The notes beneath the pieces are model-generated. The model was given only the letters and a program-made list of their open reading frames with translations, was not told where the DNA came from and searched no databases. 53,329 nucleotides of DNA from positions 1 through 53,329 of the forward strand of contig NZ_LQPJ01000143.1 in NCBI RefSeq assembly GCF_002101785.1, read 5' to 3'. Positions within the stretch are counted from its first letter, which is position 1, and every line of letters begins with the position of its first letter. This document shows, piece after piece, positions 16,863-24,599 of this stretch. Both the position numbers and the translations under genes were made by a program. This DNA comes from Mycobacterium palustre (lineage in GTDB: Bacteria; Actinomycetota; Actinomycetes; Mycobacteriales; Mycobacteriaceae).

Positions 16863-17972
16863 TCAGCTCAGCGTGGCCGCGGCGGCCTCCGCGATCACGT
16901 CCATCACGTTCTCGCGTTCGCGCCACGCCCGCAGCTGGCGCATCGCCCCGTTGCCCTGGGCGGCGATGCGGTCGAGTTCCGTTGCGGCGCGGTCGTATTC
17001 GCCCAGCGCCTCCAGCGCCGGGCGCACCCGTCGCACCAGCGCCTCAAGCTGGGAGCGGGCCGGCACGGCGCCGCGGCCTTCGAAGAGGTCGAGCCCGCTT
17101 CCGGCCAGCCCGTCGTGGGCGGCCTTCCAGTACGCCGCCCGCAGCGCCGCCGGCGGCAGGCGCCCCGGCCGGTCGTCGCGCCCCTGCAGCGCCGTCATCA
17201 CCGCGGCCCGGACCAGCGTGGACAGCAGCACCGTCTCGGCGACCGTCGCGGGCACGTCGGCCACCCGCACCTCGATCGTCGGGAAGTTGTCCGACGGGCG
17301 CACGTCCCAATAGAGCATCTTGCGATCGAGGATCACGCCGCTGTCGACCAGCATGCGCACCGTGCTCTCGTAATCGTCGGGCGAGGGGAAGAACGGCGGC
17401 GGCCCGGCGACCGGCCAGCGCCGCCACAGCACGCTGCGCCAGCTCGCGTAGCCGCTGTCGGCGCTGCGATACACCGCCGAGTTGGCCGACAGCGCGAGCA
17501 GCGCCGGCAGCCACGGGCGCAGCCAGTTGCTGACGTGGACGGCGGCCGCGCGGTCGGGCACCTCGACGTGCACGTGGCACCCGCAGATGCCCTGCTCGTG
17601 CGCGACCATCCCGTACTCGGCGCCGATCCGCCGGTAGCGCGGGGTGTCGGTCACCGGAAACCGGTGCGGCGTGGCGGGCGGCAGCCCGCAGGCCAGCAGC
17701 TGCACCCCGCTGGCCTCGGCCGCCCGCGCGGCGGCGCGCCGCAGCCGGGTGAGTTCGTCGTGCAGCTCCGCGCTGGAGTTGGCCACACCGGAGGTGGTTT
17801 CCACCTGGCAGCTGCTCAGTTCCAGCTGCAGCTCGATGCCCCGGCGTTGCGCCTCGGTGGCCACCGCGGTGTTGCGGGGCGCGGGTTCGCCGGTCCGGGG
17901 GTCGACGAGGAGGAACTCCTCCTCGGCACCGAAGGTGGGTCCCGAAGCGGGCCCGGGATAGGGACCTACCAG
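16863..17972 (-). CDS. GCS2/YbdK-type carboxylate-amine ligase
   Basis: Roughly 369 aa of the glutamate-cysteine ligase 2 family. TFGAEEEFLLVDP opens the active site; VETTSGVANSS, GICGCHVHVEVPDR with paired His, and the C-terminal Arg-rich region follow. It should join a carboxylate to an amine using ATP; a gamma-glutamyl ligase role is the family default. The start is unsure: no ATG, GTG or TTG lies between the STAS stop and the conserved domain. I used a CTG at 17970-17972; otherwise translation starts within the STAS gene. Three bases separate it from the convergent TauE/SafE-type gene. Confidence 0.8.
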   Translation of the reverse strand: MVGPYPGPASGPTFGAEEEFLLVDPRTGEPAPRNTAVATEAQRRGIELQLELSSCQVETTSGVANSSAELHDELTRLRRAAARAAEASGVQLLACGLPPATPHRFPVTDTPRYRRIGAEYGMVAHEQGICGCHVHVEVPDRAAAVHVSNWLRPWLPALLALSANSAVYRSADSGYASWRSVLWRRWPVAGPPPFFPSPDDYESTVRMLVDSGVILDRKMLYWDVRPSDNFPTIEVRVADVPATVAETVLLSTLVRAAVMTALQGRDDRPGRLPPAALRAAYWKAAHDGLAGSGLDLFEGRGAVPARSQLEALVRRVRPALEALGEYDRAATELDRIAAQGNGAMRQLRAWRERENVMDVIAEAAAATLS

Positions 17973-18403
17973 GGGGTGGCCGCCGACAGGGCGCCGTCCG
18001 CCGTCGGGTAGATGGGCAGCAGCCCGCGCAGGCCGCAGGCGTCGACGATCCTGCGGACGATCGGGTCGCAGCTCACCAGGCGCAGCTCGATGCCGCGCCC
18101 GCGGCACCGGCGCGCCTCCTCGGCGAGCACGGCGAACGCGCAGCAACCCATGAAATCGAGCCCCGTGACGTCGACGACGAAGGGCCCCGGGGCGACAACC
18201 ACGTTGGCCGCCTCGCTGACCAGCTGGCGCCAGGTCTGCTCGTTGCACGCGTCGACCTCGCCGCCGGCGTTGATCAGCACCGCCGGCCCGCTGCGGTCCG
18301 TGGTCGCGCGCAGCGTGCTGCGTGGATTGCCCAGCTGATAGACCAACCGCGTGCTCAGCATCAGGTGGTGGCTGGGCATCGGGTCTGTGATAACCGGGCT
18401 CAT
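17966..18403 (-). CDS. STAS-domain protein (anti-sigma antagonist-like)
   Basis: 145 aa; ATG at 18403 with AGGGAG upstream. The STAS fold is seen from AVLINAGGEVDACNEQTWRQ to the C-terminal RRIVDACGLRGLL. In SpoIIAA-type proteins the phosphorylated Ser sits in FMDSSGL; here the same place reads FMGCCAF, so the Ser is replaced by Cys and the Asp by Gly. Switching by an anti-sigma kinase is therefore unlikely. It overlaps the ligase gene downstream and shares a divergent promoter region with a TetR gene. Confidence 0.8.
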   Translation of the reverse strand: MSPVITDPMPSHHLMLSTRLVYQLGNPRSTLRATTDRSGPAVLINAGGEVDACNEQTWRQLVSEAANVVVAPGPFVVDVTGLDFMGCCAFAVLAEEARRCRGRGIELRLVSCDPIVRRIVDACGLRGLLPIYPTADGALSAATPW

Positions 18404-18473
18404 GATGGACTCCCTAATCTACCGGCCTCTGGGATGCCGGGACGGTGCCCGTCCTTCTTGCCTGAAGACAGAC

Positions 18474-18524
18474 GATTCGCGCACTGCGAATCTCATTTTT
18501 ATAACGAGACAGGGTAGTCTGTCT
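18474..18524. promoter_or_regulatory. two palindromes in the STAS/TetR divergent region
   Basis: GATTCGC (18474-18480) and GCGAATC (18486-18492) are perfect arms over 5 bases. Then AGACAG (18507-18512) and CTGTCT (18519-18524) are perfect arms over 6 bases; overlapping GGTAG/CTACC half-sites extend this second one. The second lies 36 bases upstream of the TetR start and is the likely self-operator; the first may serve the STAS promoter. Confidence 0.55.
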
Positions 18525-18559
18525 ACCTGTCCAGGCCTAAGAGTATGGTAAGGCTCGCT

Positions 18560-19180
18560 ATGACCAGCGACGACGTCGCCACATCGGCCGTTTCGGCCCG
18601 TGAACGGATCCTGACCGCGGCCTACGAGCTGTTCAGCCGGCGCGGAATCCGCTCGGTGGGCACCGACGAGGTGATCGCCCGCGCCGGGGTGGCCAAGGCC
18701 ACCCTGTACCGCCATTTCGCCACCAAGGACGCGCTCGTGCTGGCCGTGCTGCGGCGGCGCGAAGAGGTGTGGACGCACAACCTGATCGAGGAGCAGTCGC
18801 GGCTGCGGGGCGACACGCCCGAGGAGCAGCTGCTGGCGATCTTCGACGTCCTGCACGACTGGTTCCAGCAGCGCGACGGCTACGAGGGCTGCTCGTTCAT
18901 CAACGTGCTGCTCGAGATGGGCGCCGACCATCCGGTGGGGGAGGCCTGCATCGCCCACATCGACCACGTCCGCGACATCGTGCGGCGCCGGGCCGTCGCG
19001 GCCGGCCTGACCGACGTCGAAGACCTCGCGTCGTCCTGGCACATCCTGATGAAGGGCGCCATCATCCTGGCCGCGGTGGGCGATCTCGACGCGGCGAGGC
19101 GGGCCCGCAAGATGGCCGGCGCACTGATCGAACAGCACCGGCCGGCGGATCCCGGAGACCTCGGCCAGGCCGCCGGGTAA
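18560..19180 (+). CDS. TetR family regulator
   Basis: 206 aa from the ATG at 18560, preceded by TAAGG with a 6-base gap; the ATG at 18545 is less well placed. The DNA-binding domain is ILTAAYELFSRRGIRSVGTD followed by AGVAKATLYRHFATKDALVL. The C-terminal half contains GCSFINVLLEMG, typical of one large actinobacterial TetR subfamily whose ligands are unknown. It is divergent from the STAS/ligase pair and convergent with DedA. Confidence 0.87.
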   Translation: MTSDDVATSAVSARERILTAAYELFSRRGIRSVGTDEVIARAGVAKATLYRHFATKDALVLAVLRRREEVWTHNLIEEQSRLRGDTPEEQLLAIFDVLHDWFQQRDGYEGCSFINVLLEMGADHPVGEACIAHIDHVRDIVRRRAVAAGLTDVEDLASSWHILMKGAIILAAVGDLDAARRARKMAGALIEQHRPADPGDLGQAAG

Positions 19181-19840
19181 TCAGGCGGCGTCGGCCGCCT
19201 CAGTCTTTCGGTAGTGCTCGGCCTCGAGCTCGGCGATCGCCCGCGACGTGCGTTCCCGCAGCACGATCGCGGCCGTCAGCCCGCAGACGACGGCGACGAC
19301 CAGCCCGATCCAGGAAAACCGCTCCAGCCAGCGTTCGGCGGCCATCCCGGCGAAATAGACCAGCGCGGTGGTGCCGCCCGCCCAGCAGATGCCGCCGGAC
19401 ACGTTGGCGGCCAAAAACCGCGGGTAGGGCATCTTCAGCGCGCCGGCCAGCGGCCCGGCGAAGATCCGCAGCAGCGCGATGAACCGGCCGAAGAACACCG
19501 CGCGGGCCCCCCACCGGTTGAACAGCTTTTCGGCGAGCGCGACGTGCCCGGGCCCGAAGTGTTTGGGGAACCGGCGGCCGAGCCGGTCGAACAGCGGCAT
19601 GCCGAACCGGCGCCCGACGGCGTAGCCGATCGAGTCGCCGACCACGGCGCCGACCACGGCCGCGGCGCCGACCCCGACCGGGTTGACGGCCAGGTCGTGG
19701 TGCGACGACATCAGCGCCGCGCTGACGAGCACGATCTCGCCCGGAAGGGGAATGCCGAGGCTTTCCGCCCCGACCACGCCGCCGACCACCAGGTAGACCA
19801 GCAGCGGCGGGATCGACTGCAGCAAAGCCTCCACGTTCAT
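19181..19840 (-). CDS. DedA family membrane protein
   Basis: 219 aa. The DedA/SNARE-associated domain is clear: ESLGIPLPGEIVLVSAALM (the E-xx-PxPGE start), GDSIGYAVGRRFG, FFGRFIALLRIFAGPLAG with the conserved Arg and Gly, and PYPRFLAANVSGG-type WAGG. These polytopic proteins take part in flipping undecaprenyl phosphate or phospholipids and support membrane potential. The start ATG overlaps the SGNH hydrolase stop (ATGA, 19837-19840), so both are made together. Confidence 0.9.
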   Translation of the reverse strand: MNVEALLQSIPPLLVYLVVGGVVGAESLGIPLPGEIVLVSAALMSSHHDLAVNPVGVGAAAVVGAVVGDSIGYAVGRRFGMPLFDRLGRRFPKHFGPGHVALAEKLFNRWGARAVFFGRFIALLRIFAGPLAGALKMPYPRFLAANVSGGICWAGGTTALVYFAGMAAERWLERFSWIGLVVAVVCGLTAAIVLRERTSRAIAELEAEHYRKTEAADAA

Positions 19841-20676
19841 GGCTCAAGGATGCCTGACCGGTCGGCGAACCGCGCCGCGATCTCTGCGCTGGGCGCGGCC
19901 AGGGGTTCCAGCCGCGGCCGCTTGGGCACCCGCCCGTCGGCCGACGACTTGCCGCGCAGGCGCCGCCACACCCACGGCATGAACTTCTGCTGGGTCCAGC
20001 GCAGCTGCCCGTAGGTGCGGGTGCGCAGCGGCAGCCGCGTGGGGCTGCCGCTCGCCTGCGCCCAGTCATGGCTGCTGCCGGGCAGCTCGAGGGCCTCGGC
20101 GGCGGCCTGGGCGAACAGGATGTGGCCCTTGGTGGAGGCGTGCACGCGGTCGACGTCCCAGGTGTCCAGGTCGCGCATCGAGGGCGCGTGGTAGAGGTCG
20201 ACCAGCCGGAAGCCGTACTGGTCGGCGGCGGCCCGGATCGCGTCGTTGATGCGGGTGAGCCGCCCCGACACCAGCTGGCCGAGCGGCAGGAACTGCGCGA
20301 CGTTGGGGAACGTCGTCGTCACCACCGTCGCCCCCGATTCGGCCAGCTTCGCGTGGACCTCGTCGAGGTCGGTCAGGGCGCGCCCGAACGAGCGCCCGGG
20401 CTGGATGACGTCGTTCATCCCGACGCACACGGTGATCAGGTCCGGCCGCATCTTTAGCGCCTGCGGGACCTGTTCGCGCAGCACGTCGGCGACCAGCTTG
20501 CCGCGGATCGCCAGGTTGGCGTAGTGCAGGCCGGGATAGAGCGAGTCGAGCAGCGTCGCGAGCCGGTCGGCGAATCCGAGCAGGCCGACGGCGTCGTCGC
20601 CGTCCCACAAGCCCTCGGTCTGGCTGTCCCCGATGGCGACGTAACGGCTGTATCCGGTCCCACTGGCCCCGCACAC
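19837..20676 (-). CDS. SGNH/GDSL hydrolase
   Basis: 279 aa from the GTG at 20676 (VCGASGTGYSRYVAIGDSQTEG region); longer readings run into non-coding-like sequence. Block I GDSQ carries the nucleophile Ser, block III GMND the oxyanion Asn, and DRVHAS the catalytic Asp and His. No signal peptide. The C-terminal 60 residues are basic and unlike the core. It is an esterase or lipase of unknown substrate, coupled to DedA, which hints at a membrane-lipid role. Confidence 0.87.
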   Translation of the reverse strand: MCGASGTGYSRYVAIGDSQTEGLWDGDDAVGLLGFADRLATLLDSLYPGLHYANLAIRGKLVADVLREQVPQALKMRPDLITVCVGMNDVIQPGRSFGRALTDLDEVHAKLAESGATVVTTTFPNVAQFLPLGQLVSGRLTRINDAIRAAADQYGFRLVDLYHAPSMRDLDTWDVDRVHASTKGHILFAQAAAEALELPGSSHDWAQASGSPTRLPLRTRTYGQLRWTQQKFMPWVWRRLRGKSSADGRVPKRPRLEPLAAPSAEIAARFADRSGILEP

Positions 20677-20736
20677 GAAGCCGAGACTAATAGGCGGGCG
20701 CGCTTCCGTTGCGCTGGCTCGACGGGAGGACAGGCG

Positions 20737-20868
20737 GTGCAATTCAACCTCGCCCAGGTGTTCGGTGCGGTGGCGCGGGCCAACCAGGATCGGGACCGCG
20801 TCCCCTTTCGGGGATCGGCTGCGGCGCTCGCCGTCCGGCACGGCCGACTATCGGTGGGCGAAAATTAA
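20737..20868 (+). pseudogene. N-terminal remnant of an acyl-CoA synthetase
   Basis: A GTG at 20737 with GGGAGGA at 20724-20730 opens VQFNLAQVFGAVARANQDRD, then RVPFRGSAAALAVRHGRLSV and a stop at 20868. The start resembles the beginning of mycobacterial FadD proteins (QFNLAQVFxxVARAxPDR). About 43 codons remain and the rest of the enzyme is missing. It fills most of the 300-base gap between the SGNH hydrolase and the IclR gene. Confidence 0.5.
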
Positions 20869-20975
20869 AGCGGCGCAAGGGGATTGAGGTGGTGCGTGTC
20901 GCTTCATCGGTCACTTTGGCCCTCGGCGACAAAATGCGCGCACGCTCCGGTGCCGCGCCGGGCTACCGTTGGCCC

Positions 20976-21758
20976 ATGCCGAAAAAGCGCGCCGCCGATT
21001 CGCTTGCGCCGCAGTATCCGATCGAGTCGGTCGACAACGCGCTCAAGCTGCTGCTGCTGCTGGGGGAGCGGCCCGAGGTCCGGTTGAGCGAGGCGACGCG
21101 GTACCTGGGGGTCGCGCCGTCGACGGCGCACCGGCTGCTGGCGATGCTGGCCTACCGAGGCTTCGTCCGGCAAGACCCGGTGTCCAGGGCGTACCTTCCC
21201 GGCCCGTCGTTGACCGGTGTGGCGTTCGCGATCTTCGGCCGCGTCGACATTCAGCGCTCGGCCACGCCGATCATGCGGGCGCTCAGCGAGCAGCTGCGCG
21301 AGACGATCCACGTCGGGATGCTCGACGGCGCCAACGTCCGCTTCGTCGCCGCGGTCGAGGGGCCGTCGGCGGTGCGGGTGGCCTCCCGGCTGGGACGCAT
21401 CATGCCCGCGCATTGCACCTCGACGGGCAAGGCCATGCTGGCCCAGCTGCCGGAAGCCGAACTGCACCAATTGTTTTCGGGCGAGAAGCTGCAGGGCATC
21501 ACCCCGCATTCGATCGGCCGCCGGGCCCAACTGGAGGCCGAGCTGTCGCGCGTGCGCGAGCGCGGCTACGCCGTCAACCGCGAGGAGAGCGAGGATGGCG
21601 TCGCCTCGGTGGCGGTCCCGATCCCGACCCGGGCGCCGGGCCTGCGGCTCGCGCTCAACGCCGCGGCCCCGCAGAACCGGCTGGCCGGCTCGCGGCACGC
21701 GTCGGTGGCCGCCGCACTTGCCAAGGCGGCCAAGGAAATCGGCGATCAGCTCGGCTGA
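20976..21758 (+). CDS. IclR family regulator
   Basis: 260 aa from the ATG at 20976 (MPKKRAADS). An N-terminal winged helix (IESVDNALKLLLLLGERPEV, then YLGVAPSTAHRLLAMLAYRG) is followed by the IclR effector domain: ETIHVGMLDGANV, HCTSTGKAMLAQLP and a final RGYAVNREESEDGV segment. These regulators usually control aromatic or carboxylic acid catabolism; no such operon is adjacent except the FadD remnant just upstream. It converges on the deacetylase gene with a 7-base gap. Confidence 0.88.
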   Translation: MPKKRAADSLAPQYPIESVDNALKLLLLLGERPEVRLSEATRYLGVAPSTAHRLLAMLAYRGFVRQDPVSRAYLPGPSLTGVAFAIFGRVDIQRSATPIMRALSEQLRETIHVGMLDGANVRFVAAVEGPSAVRVASRLGRIMPAHCTSTGKAMLAQLPEAELHQLFSGEKLQGITPHSIGRRAQLEAELSRVRERGYAVNREESEDGVASVAVPIPTRAPGLRLALNAAAPQNRLAGSRHASVAAALAKAAKEIGDQLG

Positions 21759-21765
21759 GCCGGTC

Positions 21766-22611
21766 TCAGTTGGCGGGACGCGGTGCGCGGTGGGAGATCT
21801 CGGGCCGCAGGAAGACGTCGTTGAGCGTCACGGTCCGCAGCCGGCGCGCCCGGATGATGTCCACCAGCCGGCCGTAGCCATGGGTCACCGGAGGGTGGTT
21901 GAGGTGGCCGATCACGATGTTCTGCGCCACGAAGGACTGGCGCGCCAGCGAGACGATCTGGTCTTCGGAAAGCACCGCGGAGTCCCGCAAATCGCCGCTC
22001 CACAGGGTGGGAACGTGGTAGCCCAGGTCGGCGGCCACCGCGTCGACCGCGGCGTTGTGGTGCCCGTACGGCGGGCGGAAGTACGGGGCGGCGTCCACGC
22101 CGTAGGCGTTGCGCAGGAACGCGTCGGTGCGGCCCAGCTCCGCGGCGACCTGGCTCGGCGAAAGTTTCGTCAGATCCGGATGGCTCCACGTGTGGTTGGC
22201 CAGCTGGATCTGGCCGGACTCCACCAGCGGCCGCAGCAACGCGGAATGCTCGGTCCACGAGCGGAAGGAGCCGGTGACGAAGTACGTGAGCCGCACCCCG
22301 GTGTCCTTGGCGAATTGGGTGTAGAGCCGCACCACGTCGGCGTCGACGCCGTCGTCGACCGTCCATGCCACCAGGTCGGTGCCGGGAAGCTTGCTCAGCA
22401 CCGCGCCACCGGGCAGCGGGATGCGCGCGCCCCGGCCCGGGGGAGGCAACAGCGGGGGCAGGGCAGGCGTGATCGGGCCCGGCACGGATCCGGCGACGTC
22501 CCCGCGCGCCACCGACTCGCTGGGCCCGCCGGCGGAGCACCACGAGACCCCGGCGACGGCGGCCGTCGCGGCCACCGCGACCAGGAACCGCCGCCGATCG
22601 AGCTCGCTCAC
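21766..22611 (-). CDS. Tat-exported polysaccharide deacetylase
   Basis: 281 aa from the GTG at 22611. The N-terminus SELDRRRFLVAVAATAAVAG is a twin-arginine signal. The NodB domain follows: motif 1 TVDDGVDADV (metal Asp), motif 2 HTWSHPDL (two metal His), motif 3 RPPYGHHN, then a C-terminal HLNHPPVTHG. It should remove acetyl groups from a cell-wall glycan outside the membrane. In most members motif 1 is TFDDG; here Val replaces Phe. Convergent with IclR; the opposite side is a 360-base region without genes. Confidence 0.87.
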   Translation of the reverse strand: MSELDRRRFLVAVAATAAVAGVSWCSAGGPSESVARGDVAGSVPGPITPALPPLLPPPGRGARIPLPGGAVLSKLPGTDLVAWTVDDGVDADVVRLYTQFAKDTGVRLTYFVTGSFRSWTEHSALLRPLVESGQIQLANHTWSHPDLTKLSPSQVAAELGRTDAFLRNAYGVDAAPYFRPPYGHHNAAVDAVAADLGYHVPTLWSGDLRDSAVLSEDQIVSLARQSFVAQNIVIGHLNHPPVTHGYGRLVDIIRARRLRTVTLNDVFLRPEISHRAPRPAN

Positions 22612-22973
22612 GACGCCACAGGCTAAGCCGGGTGCCGGGAAATCCATCGCGTGGCGCGCGCTGGAGACGAACCCGTGACCTGCCGCGGTGAGAACGCGGT
22701 TTTCAAGGCGACGCCCGGACGCGACGGCGCGGCCGGCACAGCCGGGCAGCGACGGTTAGCGGGGTGGCGCCAGGCGGGCCGCCGGTCAATCAGCGCGCCG
22801 CCAGGATCCTGGTGGCAAATTCACCGGCGTCTGGTGACCCAGTGCCAGGAGCCGCCGCTACCGTGGTCACGTCAGCCCCAGCGTGCGCGTGAGCACGCGG
22901 CAATGCGGCGGTAATCGCCGCTTTTGCGTGCTGCAGCGCCATATTCGCCCTGCATTTGAGGAAGGACGGTGTC
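22612..22973. other. gene-free region: tRNA-Ser-like relic and two hairpins
   Basis: On the minus strand 22652-22710 reads like the 3' half of a serine tRNA: CTTGAAA as a UGA anticodon loop, GGGTTCG of a T-loop and a CCA end. The stems do not pair, so it is at best a relic. On the plus strand GCGTGC/GCACGC (22881-22898) and GCGGCG/CGCCGC (22905-22921) are perfect 6-bp hairpins, the second followed by TTTT. This looks like the end of a small transcript, or an attenuator before the Rieske gene at 22974. Confidence 0.4.
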
Positions 22974-23912
22974 ATGGTGGGTCGGTCCCGGCGGGCCGGT
23001 GGTCGGTTGCGGGAGCTCGGGCCGAGGGTGCTCTCAGCAATCGGGCGCCAGGAGTGGCTGGATCGACCGAGCTACCGGTTGGAGCACCTGCTCAGCTTCG
23101 GTTACAACGCCCTGGGCGACGCGCGCAACACCGTCACCAACGCGCTGCACGGCGTGTGGCTGGGGCACCCGGTCCATCCGCCGCTGGCGTCGCTGACGAG
23201 CGGGGCGCTCGGCACGACGGTGGCGCTCGACGCGCTCAGCGTGATGCCGGGCCGGCGGGCAACGGAAGTCCGCGACGCGTCGCGCTTTGCCACCCGCGCG
23301 CTCGGGGTGGGCATCGCGGCGAGCGTCGCCTCCGCGGTCACCGGCACCACCGACTGGCAGCACACCCACTCCGAGGACCGCCGGGTGGGGTTGGTCCACG
23401 GCCTGGTGAACCTGGTCGCGACCGCGCTCTACGCGCAGTCGTGGTGGGACCGCCGCCGCGGTCGCCACGGCCGCGGCATCGCGCTGACCGCGCTGGGCTA
23501 CGCGATCACCCTCGGCGGCAGTTACCTCGGCGGCGCCCTGGTGTTCGAGTCCGGCATCGGCATCGACCGGTCCGGCGAGCGGCTGCGCACCGCCGAGTGG
23601 ACGCCGGTGCTGCCCGCCGGCTCGCTGAACGGAAAGCCGGTGCGCGTCGAGGTCGACGGCGTCGGAGTCGTTGTGTGCCAGACCAAGCCGGGGCAGGTGT
23701 CGGCGTTCGGCGAGTTCTGCCCGCACCTGGCCGCCCCGATGTCCGACGGCTGGGTCGACCGCGGGCGGATCGTGTGTCCCTGGCACGGCTCGTGGTTCGA
23801 GGCCGAGTCGGGCGAGGTGCTGCGCGGCCCGGCAGCGGCGCCGCTGCCGTGTTATCAGGCCCGGCTGGTCGACGGGATGGTTGAGGTGCGTGCCGAGGAG
23901 GTTGCGAAGTGA
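22974..23912 (+). CDS. Rieske [2Fe-2S] protein with DUF2231 membrane domain
   Basis: 312 aa from the ATG at 22974 with GAGGAAGGA at 22958-22966. The first two thirds are a DUF2231-type membrane domain (HPVHPPLASLTSGALGTTVA, several hydrophobic helices, SAVTGTTDWQHT). The last 110 residues are a Rieske domain with FCPHLAAPM and IVCPWHGSWF, i.e. the C-x-H and C-x2-H ligands of a [2Fe-2S] cluster. It should pass electrons at the membrane. The stop overlaps the haemerythrin start (GTGA), tying the two iron proteins together. Confidence 0.88.
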   Translation: MVGRSRRAGGRLRELGPRVLSAIGRQEWLDRPSYRLEHLLSFGYNALGDARNTVTNALHGVWLGHPVHPPLASLTSGALGTTVALDALSVMPGRRATEVRDASRFATRALGVGIAASVASAVTGTTDWQHTHSEDRRVGLVHGLVNLVATALYAQSWWDRRRGRHGRGIALTALGYAITLGGSYLGGALVFESGIGIDRSGERLRTAEWTPVLPAGSLNGKPVRVEVDGVGVVVCQTKPGQVSAFGEFCPHLAAPMSDGWVDRGRIVCPWHGSWFEAESGEVLRGPAAAPLPCYQARLVDGMVEVRAEEVAK

Positions 23913-24394
23913 ACGCCTACGACGTGTTGAAAGAGCACCACGTGGTGATCAAGGGGCTGGGCCGCAAGGTCAGCGAGGCGCCGGTGAACAGCGAAGAGCG
24001 CCATGACCTTTTCGACGAGATGCTGATCGAGCTCGACATCCACTTCCGCATCGAGGACGATCTGTATTACCCGGCGCTGGCGGCGGCCAGCAAGCTGATC
24101 GCGGTCGCCCACGCCGAACATCGCCAGGTGATCGACCAGCTTTCGGTGTTGCTCAAGACCCCGCAGGGCTCGCCGCGCTACCCAGACGAGTGGAACTCGT
24201 TCAAGACGGTGCTCGAGGCGCACGCCGACGAGGAGGAGCGCGACATGATTCCGGCCCCGCCGCCGGTGCACATCACCGACGACGAGCTCGAGGAGCTCGG
24301 CAACAAGATGGCCGCCAAGATCGAGGAATACCGCGGCTCCGCGCTGTACAAGCTGCGCACGAAGGGCCGCGCCGCGCTGGTGCGCTCCCTGTAA
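23909..24394 (+). CDS. haemerythrin-like HHE-domain protein
   Basis: 161 aa, GTG start inside the Rieske stop. The di-iron ligands are laid out as in HHE proteins: His in LKEHHVVIKG, HxxxE in DIHFRIEDDLYYP, then AHAEHRQV and EAHADEEERDM. Such proteins bind O2 or NO or handle peroxide, and the family is linked to redox stress in mycobacteria. Coupling with a membrane Rieske protein suggests an electron route to or from the di-iron site (inference). Confidence 0.88.
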   Translation: MNAYDVLKEHHVVIKGLGRKVSEAPVNSEERHDLFDEMLIELDIHFRIEDDLYYPALAAASKLIAVAHAEHRQVIDQLSVLLKTPQGSPRYPDEWNSFKTVLEAHADEEERDMIPAPPPVHITDDELEELGNKMAAKIEEYRGSALYKLRTKGRAALVRSL

Positions 24395-24425
24395 GGACTT
24401 TCGGTAAGGAGTAGCCGCACGGCTG

Positions 24426-24599
24426 ATGAGCGCCGACGGTGTCGCGTCCCGGGGCGTCCTGGACACGGCGCTGCCGCCCGAGCAGCGTGAGATCGCCGCC
24501 CTGGCCGGTACGCCGGCGTCGGCGACCCACCTCGGCGCCGTCGACGGCTTGATCGACCAGGGCATCGACCGGGCGCGGCGGATGCTCAAAAAACGTTAG
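24426..24599 (+). CDS. small 57-aa hypothetical protein
   Basis: A short frame starting MSADGVASRGVLDTALPPEQ and ending RARRMLKKR, with a TAG at 24597-24599. GGTAAGGAG lies 14 bases upstream of the ATG, further than ideal. The C-terminal end is a basic amphipathic helix. It follows the haemerythrin gene by 31 bases in the same direction and may be the third gene of that operon. The codon pattern (G/C at third positions) supports coding, but I do not recognise a family. Confidence 0.5.
   Translation: MSADGVASRGVLDTALPPEQREIAALAGTPASATHLGAVDGLIDQGIDRARRMLKKR

Noticed and set aside
16284..18011. 575-aa open frame on the plus strand across exporter and ligase genes
   Set aside because: Shadow frame of high-GC genes; Arg/Gly/Ala-rich with no domain, while the other frames hold clear families.
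22652..22710. A functional tRNA-Ser gene
   Set aside because: The anticodon, T and acceptor stems do not pair and the 5' half is missing; only a relic is possible.
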